From the NCBI GenBank assembly GCA_017302875.1, contig JAFLCA010000006.1, positions 1 through 44,551 on the forward strand: a stretch of DNA of 44,551 nucleotides. The letters run 5' to 3'. Position numbers and translations under genes: made by a program. Below, one piece after another: positions 36,201 through 44,034 of this stretch. Origin of the DNA: Deltaproteobacteria bacterium (GTDB taxonomy: Bacteria > Bdellovibrionota_C > UBA2361 > JAFLCA01). How positions within the stretch are numbered: the stretch's first letter is position 1; every line of letters begins with the position of its first letter. The notes beneath the pieces are model-generated. The model was not told where the DNA came from, made no database searches, and worked only from the letters and a program-made list of their open reading frames with translations.

Positions 36201-36693
36201 GCTGTTAGTGAAGGGCCCCAACGTCATGCTTGGATATTTGGGACAGCCCGAGAAAACTGCCGAGGTTATCCAGAACGGGTGGTACGTCACCGGCGACATC
36301 GCAGCAATCGATCATGATGGATTTGTCGCGATTACCGATCGCCTCTCGCGCTTCAGCAAGATCGGTGGCGAAATGATCCCGCATGTCAAATTAGAAGAAG
36401 AGATTCAGCGCGCGCTTGGCGCGACTGCTCCAGTCTGCGTGGTCACCTCCCTCCCCGATGAAAAGAAGGGAGAACGTCTGGTGGTTCTGTGTACCGTTCC
36501 TGTAGACGCTGCAGTGATCGCAGAACGACTATCTGCCGCAGGGCTGCCAAATTTATGGATTCCCAAAAAAGACGCCTATTTCGGTATTTCTGAACTTCCC
36601 ATGCTGGGAACAGGCAAGCTCGACCTTAAGCAGGCGCGGGAGCTAGCGAAAAAGCTCAGCGCAACGCAGGAAGAAGCCCCTGCTACTTCCTGA
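33283..36693 (+). CDS. LplT-acyltransferase-acyl-ACP synthetase fusion (lysophospholipid recycling)
   Basis: The 1136-residue product joins three activities. Residues 1-405 are an MFS transporter of the LplT type (12 helices, including FGALNDNLLKT and FSPAKYGILPEVL). Residues of about 420-600 are a PlsC/LPLAT acyltransferase with NHASFVD (Asn437, His438, Asp443) and EGS (512-514). Residues of about 625-1130 are an AMP-forming acyl synthetase with SSGSTGAPKG (777-786), GYGCTELSPV and the hinge motif VTGDIAAIDHDGFV. In E. coli, LplT and the two-domain Aas are separate. Together they bring lysophospholipids across the inner membrane and reacylate them. The fusion places all steps on one chain. 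Confidence 0.95.
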   Translation: MTTKDCSQRGFKALMSTQFFGALNDNLLKTIVSLVIVASSSESASALSLAGALFVVPFLLFSSYSGFLADRFSKTSVIRIVKCFELAIVCLAAVLLAQKHLSGLMVVLFLMGVHSALFSPAKYGILPEVLDSEQLSKGNGYMQFWTFVAILVGTALGGVLMAQAKQSMLLPSAALILVSLGGLASGFFVTRVKPANPQASFAWNPFGEVYSAVKAIRKDRALYLTLIALSYFWFLGAVFQLNIYLYASEMLKLDELHTAMLVTALALGIGVGSILAGKVSEGKVEMGLVPLGAIGISLFSMLLSVSYFSYTLSLVLLFALGMSGGFFVVPLSAFMQQQSPPDSRGRYLAANNFINFVGVLAASLVLWIFKSQFGLTSAQCFLVVGCSTIGVIAAIFETLPEAFVRCLNWLLMHSIYRVRAYNIENVPSTGGALLVCNHASFVDPCLLLGSVERPIRFLMFRPIYEALPVRWVARTMKAIPVSPFDKAEDIAASLKQAQDLLKAGELVCIFAEGSITRTGNLLPFRKGFERIMQGLDAPIIPVHIDRVWGSIFSFKNGKFLWKIPKQIPYPISVSFGKPMPAASKTYEVREAVQELASEVFEHRESQKEVLQSQFIREARRHPLRACMSDSSGRHLNYLSALIGSLALAAKFERTSHQQKNIGILLPPGVPAALANLATQISGRVPVNLNYTASSDSLRSACEQCDIRTVISARALTDKLKIDPLPGTVFIEDIFKSISSVEKLKAACCALFMPLKLIARSYGWKTGDAASLATVIFSSGSTGAPKGVMLSHANISSNVHSLYDLFQIDRRDSVLGVLPFFHSFGFTGTLWFPLLSGIHSTYHHNPMDASKIGELAAAQRSTIFMATPTFLMAYIRKCAPEQFASFRYVVVGAEKLKSAIAEAFEEKFNLVPLEGYGCTELSPVAILNIPDFEAARMKQIGNKKGKVGHPIPGVVAKIVDVESGQSLPPGKEGLLLVKGPNVMLGYLGQPEKTAEVIQNGWYVTGDIAAIDHDGFVAITDRLSRFSKIGGEMIPHVKLEEEIQRALGATAPVCVVTSLPDEKKGERLVVLCTVPVDAAVIAERLSAAGLPNLWIPKKDAYFGISELPMLGTGKLDLKQARELAKKLSATQEEAPATS

Positions 36694-36716
36694 TTCGAAA
36701 AGGTTCGGGCAGTCAT

Positions 36717-36769
36717 CTATATCATATAGCGGAGAGGGGCTCAGAATCATCGGGAGCGTCCCCTCGCGC
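36717..36769 (+). promoter_or_regulatory. AT palindrome and hairpin between two genes
   Basis: CTATATCATATAG (36717-36729) is a palindrome around a central C, the third of this type in the window. Directly after it, AGCG+GAGGGG (to 36739) can pair with CCCCTC+CGCT (36760-36770 region, two small mismatches), followed by TTCTTGAG. The first could be a promoter for the TrhA-like gene, the second a terminator for the fusion gene. Confidence 0.45.
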
Positions 36770-36790
36770 TTTCTTGAGAAAACCCCCACA

Positions 36791-37477
36791 ATGGATCAGA
36801 TGGGAGAAGGATCGAACACGACAGCACCGCAGCGCTACCGGACATATCGCCTGCGTGAACCATTTTCGGCCGGCTCGCATCTGTTTGGTGCATTTGCAGC
36901 CCTGATTGGGCTTGTCTATCTGCTGTGGAGCTGTGACGGGACTTCGTCCAGAATCGCGGTCAGTCTGATTTACGGATTAGGTCTTGTGATGCTGCTGCTT
37001 ATCAGCGGCCTCTTTCACGGTTTGAACTGCTCCAAGGACTGGCTCTGCACCCTTGAGCGCCTCGACTATGCCGCAATCTACTTCTCGATTGCCGCGACCT
37101 ATACACCTGTATGCTTGTTCGTCCTGCCTCAGCCATTGGGCATATGGCTACTTTCAGGGGAATGGCTACTCGCACTTGTGGGAATGTGGCTGGCAATGAG
37201 CCGGGGGCCGGCCGGTCGAAATGCACAAGTTGTGATATTCCTCATAATGGGTTGGGCCTTCGTAATTGCGTTGCCGTCGCTCTTAAAACTGCTCGCCCCC
37301 CTTCCGTTCAATTTGTTAATTCTGGGTGGAGCCTTCTACTCCATTGGCGCTGTGATTTTTGCCCTCGACTGCCAAAACATTTTTCGCACTCGACTGTCTG
37401 GGCATGATTTCTGGCATTTACTCGTTCTTCTCGGAAGCGCTTCACACTACGGATTCGTCTTCTACGTCCTTAATTAA
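36791..37477 (+). CDS. trhA: TrhA/hemolysin III family membrane protein
   Basis: The 228-residue product has seven membrane helices. The family's conserved residues are present: REPFSAGSHLFGA in the first helix, SGLFHGLNC with the Ser and His of the metal site, LERLDYAAIYFSIAATYTP with the Asp, and SGHDFWHLLVLLGSASHY with the HxxxH pair. It belongs to the CREST/PAQR superfamily of probable metal-dependent hydrolases. TrhA in E. coli is tied to membrane fatty-acid or energy homeostasis; the hemolysin name is historical. It follows the lysophospholipid recycling gene, in keeping with a lipid role. A second ATG nine bases on (36800) is also possible. Confidence 0.92.
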   Translation: MDQMGEGSNTTAPQRYRTYRLREPFSAGSHLFGAFAALIGLVYLLWSCDGTSSRIAVSLIYGLGLVMLLLISGLFHGLNCSKDWLCTLERLDYAAIYFSIAATYTPVCLFVLPQPLGIWLLSGEWLLALVGMWLAMSRGPAGRNAQVVIFLIMGWAFVIALPSLLKLLAPLPFNLLILGGAFYSIGAVIFALDCQNIFRTRLSGHDFWHLLVLLGSASHYGFVFYVLN

Positions 37478-37564
37478 GCACCTGGCATAGTCCCTGCATT
37501 TGTACTCCCTAAGGCAGCCAAGGTCGGCGCCTTCTGAAAACCTAGATGCTAAGGAATTGCGTGT

Positions 37565-38539
37565 ATGTATACCGTGCCATCGGTCTTAAGAGCTCAGTCG
37601 GTTCAAGGTGTTACTAACGCGGCGCAGGACGCGGATAGCTCCATTGACCCTGCCGTCAAGGCTAAGTTTGACACCTTCATGAAGGGCGTTTTAACGCCTG
37701 ATAAGGAAAATAACGTCAACGAAGAGGAACTATTTGCCGGGCTCATCCAAGAGCGCATTTATTCGCTCAAAGGCCAAGAAGTCGGAGATCAGTTCAAGGC
37801 GGTGTTCGATAAGAACAAAGCTCAATGCATGGGCCAGAATGGCTATTGCTTCACTGAAAAGGCCGCTCGCGACTCCCTGGTCGAGTTCCAATCGAGCGGC
37901 AAGCTAACACTGGACGAAGCCAATAAAATCCACTCCGAAGCTTTCGAGGCAGCACAATTAGACGATAACAAAACTGCCCTCTTTGACGGACATGGCGGAC
38001 CGAATGATCCAACCATGGCAGTTGCGCAGATGGAGGCAGCGCTGCTTGCTGCTCAAACGATGCTACAGAAGATATCTAGTGGCGCCGTTGCAGCGCCAAA
38101 TCATGCCATCACTGCGGAGTATCCAGCGCTCGGAACGATTGCTCTCCGAACAGATATTACGCAATTGGGCGGTACCGGTGGTGATCCCAAGATCGGCTCG
38201 AAAGTAAAATCCGAAATTACGCCGCGACGCTATAAGATCGACGGAAATGAGGGCATGCTGTGGAAGCCCTTTGCAGAGCACACCGGCAAGCTTATCATGA
38301 TGCTTCCGCCGACCTATACGGGGCAAGTTCAGAGCATCACCCTGCGCAATAGCGAGACAGGTCATAAGCTCGATGCAGGACGGTACTTCTCCGTAGGCGC
38401 AGGCCCGACTGGGCGTGAAAAATGGATCTTCAAGAAGCCGGGAGACAAGTACCCCGACGATGTCACCGTGCAAATCAAGTTCCGTGACGGCAATATGCAA
38501 ACGATGCATATCGCTAAGCCCGGCAAGCGCTACGACTAA
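37565..38539 (+). CDS. Unrecognised two-part protein
   Basis: The 324-residue product has no signal peptide or membrane segment. The N-terminal half (about 25-165) is helical and charged. LTPDKENNVNEEELFAGL (about 43-60) looks like an EF-hand loop, but the residue at position 12 is Phe where Glu is expected, so calcium binding is doubtful. An alanine-rich helix (about 140-165) follows. The C-terminal half (about 205-324) has alternating strands and the segment GQVQSITLRNSETGHKL, suggesting a beta-sandwich or carbohydrate-binding-like domain. AAGGA lies 9 bases before the ATG. Its neighbours give no clear hint of function; a surface or flagellum-related role is only a guess. Confidence 0.7.
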   Translation: MYTVPSVLRAQSVQGVTNAAQDADSSIDPAVKAKFDTFMKGVLTPDKENNVNEEELFAGLIQERIYSLKGQEVGDQFKAVFDKNKAQCMGQNGYCFTEKAARDSLVEFQSSGKLTLDEANKIHSEAFEAAQLDDNKTALFDGHGGPNDPTMAVAQMEAALLAAQTMLQKISSGAVAAPNHAITAEYPALGTIALRTDITQLGGTGGDPKIGSKVKSEITPRRYKIDGNEGMLWKPFAEHTGKLIMMLPPTYTGQVQSITLRNSETGHKLDAGRYFSVGAGPTGREKWIFKKPGDKYPDDVTVQIKFRDGNMQTMHIAKPGKRYD

Positions 38540-38621
38540 ATCTGCGTTTTTCCGCAATCTGAGATTTACGATACGCAGCGCTCCGGCTATGATACTCGCA
38601 ACAATTTGTTGACGAATATCT

Positions 38622-40559
38622 ATGCTGGCCCGCCCCCCACAAGCTCAAGGCTTCGAGCTTTCGCCGATTAAGGCGATGGAACTTGCTGCCTCCAAAATTC
38701 CCGGCGTTATTTCATTGGCGCAGGGCATCCCCAGCTTCAAGACTCCAGAAGTCATCAAGCGCTTCGTGCATGAAAAGATCGATCAAGGTCTGTGTGATAA
38801 ATATTCGTTAACTTTGGGACTGGCAGAGCTGCGCGAAGAAATCGCACTCTCGCTCCAAAAAGAGAATCTGCGCTACGACCCGGAAAGCGAGATAATTGTA
38901 ACCGCAGGTTCGATCGAAGGAATTACTGCCTCTGTGCTCGCAAGTACGGAGCCTGGGGATGAAGTCATCGTGCCCTCTCCCACCTATGCCTCCTATCGAG
39001 GATCTTTGGCAATTGGCGGCTGTGTCACGCGATACGTTGAGCTTGATGAAGACAATAACTTCGACTTCCACGTCGAGCGCGTGCGCGAGGCAATTACTCG
39101 CCGCACCAAAGCGATTCTCTACTGTAGCCCCAATAACCCGACCGGTACCCTTTATTCCGAAGCCAAAACCCGCGCGATTATTGACCTCGCGATTAAGAAT
39201 GATCTGACCGTCATCATCGACGAAGTGTACAAGGACTTTTACTACACGGCGGACAAACACTTTACTCCCGCCCTCATCCCCGAAGCTCGCGATCGCGTCA
39301 TTCGGGTCTGTTCGTTCTCGAAGGCTTTCGCCATGACGGGCTGGAGAGTCGGGTTCGTCCATGCTGATGCCGCGCGCATTAGGAAGATCTTGAAGTTCCA
39401 CGATGCGATGGTCACCTGCGCGCCTGTAGTTTCACAGTATGCGGCAATTGCGGCCTTACGTTTCGGCGATCCTTTCTTGGCTGAGTTTAAGCAAGAATTT
39501 AAGCGACGGCGCGATTACGCCATCAGCATGCTCGATCAACTATCGCATGTACTCGATTACCAGCTCCCTCGCGCCACCTATTTTGTATTTCCTCGCATCA
39601 AGGACATCGTCCCGCTCGCTAAGGATAGTCATAAGCTGGCCTACGACATCCTAGAAAAGGCTCGCGTCGCAGTCGTGCCTGGCACTGCCTTCGGTCCCTC
39701 GGGCGAGTCGCATATTCGCATGACGTACGGCAAAGAGATGGAGGATCTCCAGGAGGCATTTCATCGTTTGCAGGATTACTTCACCGGGATTCGCAGCAAA
39801 GCATCCAGCACGCCAGCTGCGAATGCCACCCCTGCGGCACCGGCAGCCGATAAGCCTTTACGCGCTTGCGCAAAAAAGGCGCTGGCTCTGGCCTCGCGTA
39901 TTTACCTGAGACGGAATCACTCCCTGATAGTTGGTATTGCTGGAACTCGCGGTAAAACAGTCTTCAAACGAACCATCACCGAACTATTGCGAGAACACTT
40001 TCCGACCCGCGCAAACTTTCTGTCCTACAACACCGATATCGGACTACCACTTGCAATTTTGAATCTGGATAACCCGCGCACCGCGATGCAAAAGGCGATC
40101 TTCCCCTTGCGGCTGGCTGCAAAGGCCTTGTTCGGTCGAGAACGAGAAAAAGTATTGGTGCTGGAATACGGGGTCGGATCGCCCGGAGACGCCAAGGCCC
40201 TGCTGCGAATCGCGCGGCCAACCTGGCTGGTCGTAAGTGATATCGCTTCACCAGATCCAAGCATCAACACGGATGCAATGCGCTCGGAAATCGCGGAGCT
40301 AATTAAAGCGACTCCCATGAAGAAAGTTATCTGGTGCGCGGAGGACCCGCTCATACTGGATTTGGAGCCTACGCTGGACGAGGCAAATTCGGTGCGGCTG
40401 TTCGACATCGAAAAAGCCTCTGTGGCCGGCGCGACCCGTCGCTACCCTCTCGCCCAGGAGGCAGTCGGCCGAAGCGCTCAGCTTGCGATTGTAGCCGCGG
40501 TAAAGCTCGCTGAGCGACTTTCCGTGCCTGAAGCGCAGATTGCCAAGCATTTGGGCTAA
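38622..40559 (+). CDS. Aminotransferase fused to a Mur-ligase-like ATP-binding domain
   Basis: The 645-residue product joins two domains that are normally separate. Residues 1-395 are a complete fold-type I aminotransferase of the aspartate aminotransferase class: VISLAQGIPSF, CSPNNPTGTL, the PLP lysine in SFSKAFAMTGWRVG (Lys234) and HIRMTYG with the carboxylate-binding Arg. An Ala/Pro-rich linker (about 396-420) follows. Residues of about 433-645 are a Mur ligase central domain: GIAGTRGKT (P-loop, 441-446), LSYNTDIGLPLAIL, VLEYGVGSPGDA with the magnesium-binding Glu, and ARPTWLVVSDIASPD. The N- and C-terminal Mur domains are missing. The reaction is unknown; an ATP-using step coupled to transamination of an amino acid is an inference. 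Confidence 0.9.
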   Translation: MLARPPQAQGFELSPIKAMELAASKIPGVISLAQGIPSFKTPEVIKRFVHEKIDQGLCDKYSLTLGLAELREEIALSLQKENLRYDPESEIIVTAGSIEGITASVLASTEPGDEVIVPSPTYASYRGSLAIGGCVTRYVELDEDNNFDFHVERVREAITRRTKAILYCSPNNPTGTLYSEAKTRAIIDLAIKNDLTVIIDEVYKDFYYTADKHFTPALIPEARDRVIRVCSFSKAFAMTGWRVGFVHADAARIRKILKFHDAMVTCAPVVSQYAAIAALRFGDPFLAEFKQEFKRRRDYAISMLDQLSHVLDYQLPRATYFVFPRIKDIVPLAKDSHKLAYDILEKARVAVVPGTAFGPSGESHIRMTYGKEMEDLQEAFHRLQDYFTGIRSKASSTPAANATPAAPAADKPLRACAKKALALASRIYLRRNHSLIVGIAGTRGKTVFKRTITELLREHFPTRANFLSYNTDIGLPLAILNLDNPRTAMQKAIFPLRLAAKALFGREREKVLVLEYGVGSPGDAKALLRIARPTWLVVSDIASPDPSINTDAMRSEIAELIKATPMKKVIWCAEDPLILDLEPTLDEANSVRLFDIEKASVAGATRRYPLAQEAVGRSAQLAIVAAVKLAERLSVPEAQIAKHLG

Positions 40560-40728
40560 TGCGCTGAAATGGCAGCTTTTACGACCGCCGTTTCCCCCGA
40601 CTCGAACTGCGTTCTAACGCCCTCAATCATCAAACGCCATTTGCATAGTTCTCATCAAGCGTAAGAGATAACCCACCGATATTTATCCTCAGCGAGAAAG
40701 TTTTTGATCGCTAAAAGGGATTTCGATC

Positions 40729-41589
40729 ATGGGTGTAATTCTAGGACTGATCGGCGTAACGGCTTCCGTGCTTGGCGGTTTCGTCATGGCCGGCGGTCCG
40801 CTTCCCGTGTTGGTGCAACCTAACGAATTCGTCGTCATCGGCGGCGCCGCGATCTTCAGCCTTGTCATCTCGAGTCCCGGGCAAGTTCTCAAGAGCCTCG
40901 TCCCTGCCATCATGGGCGCCATTAAAGGCAGCGGTGTCGACGGCGGCACGTATAGAGATCTGCTGGGACTAATGGCCAGCGTATTTGACACCATGCGCAA
41001 AGAAGGCGTGCTCGGAATCGAAGGCGATTTGGCTGACCCGCACAAAAGCCCGCGCTTCAATAAATTTCCAAAAGCGCTCAAGGACCACCATCTCATGGAG
41101 ACCTTCACCGGCGCGTTGCGCCTCTTCGTGGACGGCGTGGTGAATGCTTTTGATCTCGAGAGACTCCTCGATACTGAAATTGAAACTCACCACGAAGAAG
41201 CCTTGATTGCTCCAAGCACGATTAAGAATTTGGCTGACTCGTTCCCGGCGCTCGGAATCGTGGCTGCCGTTCTCGGAATTATCGTGACGATGCAACACTT
41301 GGATGGTCCACCGACTGAAATCGGTCACCACGTCGGTGCCGCTCTCGTAGGAACGATGCTCGGAATTCTCTTCTCATACGGATACGTAGGTCCGATCGCG
41401 ACCAAAGTCGAAAGCGTCGTTCGTGACCAGACCAGCGTCTACAAATGCGTGAAGGCCGGTCTCGTGTCGTTCGCCGGTGGCGCACCACCTCAGGTTGCAC
41501 TTGAATTTGCGCGCAAAACAATTCCCTCGTCCCTGCGGCCAACTGCCGAGGAACTCGAAGAGATCATGAAGGAAGCCAAGAAGCAGTAA
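40729..41589 (+). CDS. motA: Flagellar motor stator protein MotA
   Basis: The 286-residue product is of normal length for the E. coli-type MotA. There are four membrane helices: two near the N-terminus (ILGLIGVTASVLGGFVMAG and the next segment) and two near 200-260 (GIVAAVLGIIVTMQHLDG and GTMLGILFSYGYVG). The long cytoplasmic loop between has MRKEGVLGIEGDL, the charged region that contacts FliG. AAAGGGA precedes the ATG. The protein forms a pentamer around two MotB subunits and rotates with ion flow. It is 16 bases upstream of motB. Confidence 0.96.
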   Translation: MGVILGLIGVTASVLGGFVMAGGPLPVLVQPNEFVVIGGAAIFSLVISSPGQVLKSLVPAIMGAIKGSGVDGGTYRDLLGLMASVFDTMRKEGVLGIEGDLADPHKSPRFNKFPKALKDHHLMETFTGALRLFVDGVVNAFDLERLLDTEIETHHEEALIAPSTIKNLADSFPALGIVAAVLGIIVTMQHLDGPPTEIGHHVGAALVGTMLGILFSYGYVGPIATKVESVVRDQTSVYKCVKAGLVSFAGGAPPQVALEFARKTIPSSLRPTAEELEEIMKEAKKQ

Positions 41590-41605
41590 ACGCTAAAGGT
41601 CTCCC

Positions 41606-42898
41606 ATGGCAGATGATAAGCCCATCATCATTATAAAAAAGAAAGGCGGACACGGCGGCCATCACGGCGGCGCGTGGAAGGTTGCATACGCCGACTTCGT
41701 TACCGCTATGATGGCCTTCTTCATGGTTATGTGGCTGGTAAACACCGCTGACACGCAAACCAAGAAGAATATCGCGTCATACTTTCGACGTCCCGGTCTC
41801 TTCGAATCGGGGTCCGGAACTCCACTTCTTATAGGTGAGGCCGGTATTCTTAATGACGCTTACGTGCCTCCTCATCCGCAAGAGACGAAGAAAACTGGCG
41901 GTAAGAGCCAAGACGCCGAGCTTCCAAAGCACACCGGCACGGATGAGCTAAAGGACAAGAAGAAACAAGTCACCCTGCGCGGCGAAGAAGGCAAGCAAGG
42001 TGGTCTCAAGGATGCCAAAGGCAAAGTCGGCATGCAGAAAGACAACACCACTGCACAAGGCGAACTTTCAGATAAGAAATCGACCGCGGATATAAAAGCC
42101 GCTGACGCTGAGAAGTTACTCGCTGAAAAAGCCGCTGAACAAATCCGGCAACAAATCGCCACTTCAAAAGACCTGCAAGAATTGATCGGCATTGTGGATG
42201 TGAAAGTCGAAGCAGATGGGCTGAATATAGAAATCATGGATACTGCGAAAAGCTCCATGTTCGCCTCAGGCAGCGCGCGAATACTACCAGATGCACAAAA
42301 AGCCTTCGATAAAATCGGATCCATTATCAAGGGCCTGCCCTACAGCATCGACATCGTCGGACACACGGACGCTAAGCCCTTCTCCTCGCGCCAAGGAGGC
42401 TACGGAAACTGGGAGCTTTCCTCTGATCGAGCCAACGCAGCACGTCGCCTTCTGGAATCAGAGGGTATCGAATCCAAGCGTATTACGAGTGTCGTAGGGA
42501 GAGCGGATAAGGATCTAAAATTCCCAGAAGATCCACAGGCGCCAAGCAATCGTCGAATCACGCTTAAGATGCGTTTCAAAATCAATCAGAACGTGAACTT
42601 TGAGCAGAATCCGAATCTTGTTGAAAATCCCGAACTACTGACGCAGGCAACTCCGGAGACTCAACCAAGCGTTGACGAGAAGACTCCCGAAACGGTGCAC
42701 GAACTGACTCCGGCCGGGAAGAAACCCGCTGCGAATGAAAAGTACGTGCCGAAATCAGTCGTAAAGGCTAAGGAACGCGACGATCTCGTCAAACTTCCTG
42801 ATGCGGATGCTCCGACCGCTCCAGCGGGCAAAGAGTTGGACAAGCTATTCGGGGGCAATCCGGTACTTGGCCCAAATGACCCTTTCTCAAGTTTCTAA
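41606..42898 (+). CDS. motB: Flagellar motor stator protein MotB
   Basis: The 430-residue product has a basic, His/Gly-rich N-terminus (KKKGGHGGHHGG), then one membrane helix AYADFVTAMMAFFMVMWL with the proton-accepting Asp30. A long Lys-rich linker (about 85-190) precedes an OmpA-type peptidoglycan-binding domain (about 200-315, with DIVGHTDAKPFSS and SNRRITLKMRF). A C-terminal extension (about 315-430) is rich in Pro, Glu and Lys and is longer than in E. coli MotB. It anchors the stator to the cell wall. The MotA-like partner and the aspartate suggest a proton-driven motor. Confidence 0.96.
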   Translation: MADDKPIIIIKKKGGHGGHHGGAWKVAYADFVTAMMAFFMVMWLVNTADTQTKKNIASYFRRPGLFESGSGTPLLIGEAGILNDAYVPPHPQETKKTGGKSQDAELPKHTGTDELKDKKKQVTLRGEEGKQGGLKDAKGKVGMQKDNTTAQGELSDKKSTADIKAADAEKLLAEKAAEQIRQQIATSKDLQELIGIVDVKVEADGLNIEIMDTAKSSMFASGSARILPDAQKAFDKIGSIIKGLPYSIDIVGHTDAKPFSSRQGGYGNWELSSDRANAARRLLESEGIESKRITSVVGRADKDLKFPEDPQAPSNRRITLKMRFKINQNVNFEQNPNLVENPELLTQATPETQPSVDEKTPETVHELTPAGKKPAANEKYVPKSVVKAKERDDLVKLPDADAPTAPAGKELDKLFGGNPVLGPNDPFSSF

Positions 42899-42984
42899 CA
42901 CTCTGCTCGATAATATCGCGGCCTAGAATCCTCTCGCCCGCAGAATACCTTGCCGCAGAGGAGGCGATCCTTTAGTGTACTCGC

Positions 42985-43362
42985 ATGGTCGAAAGATGGA
43001 TAAGCACGGGAGCCTTACTCATGGCAGCAGCGGTTGCGATGGGAGCATTTGGCGCCCACAGCCTCAAAGAGAAACTCGATGCGTACTACATGGGCGTATA
43101 CGAGAAAGCTGTCTTCTACCACATTATCCATGCCCTCTCGATCATCCTCGTAGCGATGCTGGTACAAGCCGCACTCCTTCTGCCGGGCGCGGGACATAAA
43201 ATCTGCTTGCTGTTCTTCTTTGGGATTACCCTCTTTTCGATGTCGCTCTACGCATTGGCGCTCACCAAGATTAAGTGGCTGGGCATGATCACACCCATTG
43301 GCGGCACCATGCTGATCGTGGGCTGGATCCTTCTGGGAATATTCTCCTTACGCACTCGCTAG
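42985..43362 (+). CDS. DUF423 family membrane protein
   Basis: The 125-residue product has four membrane helices. The family's hallmark MAAAVAMGAFGAHSLKEKLD is present in the first part, followed by YEKAVFYHIIHALSII and TPIGGTMLIVGWILLGI. It belongs to the DUF423/YgdD group of small inner-membrane proteins of unknown role. The start has no strong ribosome-binding site nearby. It lies 86 bases after motB and 11 bases from the convergent stop of the next gene. Confidence 0.92.
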   Translation: MVERWISTGALLMAAAVAMGAFGAHSLKEKLDAYYMGVYEKAVFYHIIHALSIILVAMLVQAALLLPGAGHKICLLFFFGITLFSMSLYALALTKIKWLGMITPIGGTMLIVGWILLGIFSLRTR

Positions 43363-43373
43363 CTGACGCTCGA

Positions 43374-43964
43374 TTAGCTTCCCGCATACAACACTAGCCG
43401 CGACTCCTGCCCTACTCCGTGATTACCAAGACGAAGTTTAGCGTGCGTGCTTCCTAGCTCGATTTGCGGTGTGGCGCCCTGATATACAAGGAATCCTGGC
43501 GATGGCGGTCGGGCCAGAGTGTGCGAGCCCCGCGGGGAACCGGCACTAAGCATCGGGGCGACTGAACGGGCACGAAATTCAATGTCATCTGCAAGCTCTT
43601 GAATCTGCGCCGTGGCATGCGCCCCAAAGGCTCCACGGATGAAACTCTTGGCGATATCTGCGGCAAAAACTCCCTGACGCGGATCATCAACAAAACTGCG
43701 CGACAAAATTAGCTCGAGGCAAAGAATCTCCTGCCGCTCTCCCAATTTAAGCGTAACACAGGCTAGCTCTTGAAAAGCTGAACCGCTGGGCTTGAAGAGC
43801 AAACTCTGCGTTGAGAAATTTGAGAGTCCGGGACAGAGGGTCAGGTGAAAGAAGCGGAAAAAATCGGAAGTCTCCGTAACCTGTGAGGAAGGGGCACCAA
43901 GAAACCCCCTATCCAGGGAAGAGGGAGACGTTGAGCGACAAAATAAAGATTTCCAAAAGCTCAT
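43374..43964 (-). CDS. Protein of unknown function
   Basis: The 196-residue reading frame is open on the minus strand and does not conflict with another gene. FKPSGSAFQELACVTLKLG and LCLELILSRSFVDD look like an alternating-strand domain, and GVFAADIAKSFIRGAFGAH a helix; no known family is recognised. The start has no clear ribosome-binding site, so it could be elsewhere in the frame. It converges on the DUF423 gene and is divergent from the HAD gene. It is probably real because of its length and amino-acid composition, but it is the least certain complete gene of this size. Confidence 0.6.
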   Translation of the reverse strand: MSFWKSLFCRSTSPSSLDRGFLGAPSSQVTETSDFFRFFHLTLCPGLSNFSTQSLLFKPSGSAFQELACVTLKLGERQEILCLELILSRSFVDDPRQGVFAADIAKSFIRGAFGAHATAQIQELADDIEFRARSVAPMLSAGSPRGSHTLARPPSPGFLVYQGATPQIELGSTHAKLRLGNHGVGQESRLVLYAGS

Positions 43965-44034
43965 TGGTAAATGATAGAGCTACTAGGTAAAAAGCTCCAC
44001 ACAGAAGAGCGGATTTGGAGCGGCAGAGGCAGCA

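Noticed and set aside
36791-37477. True hemolysin or virulence gene.
   Set aside because: Members of this family are membrane homeostasis proteins; the toxin name is historical and nothing nearby suggests virulence.
40560-40728. Continuation of the Mur domain (a C-terminal Mur domain after a frameshift).
   Set aside because: The 169 bases after the stop do not encode Mur-like sequence in any frame that I could see.
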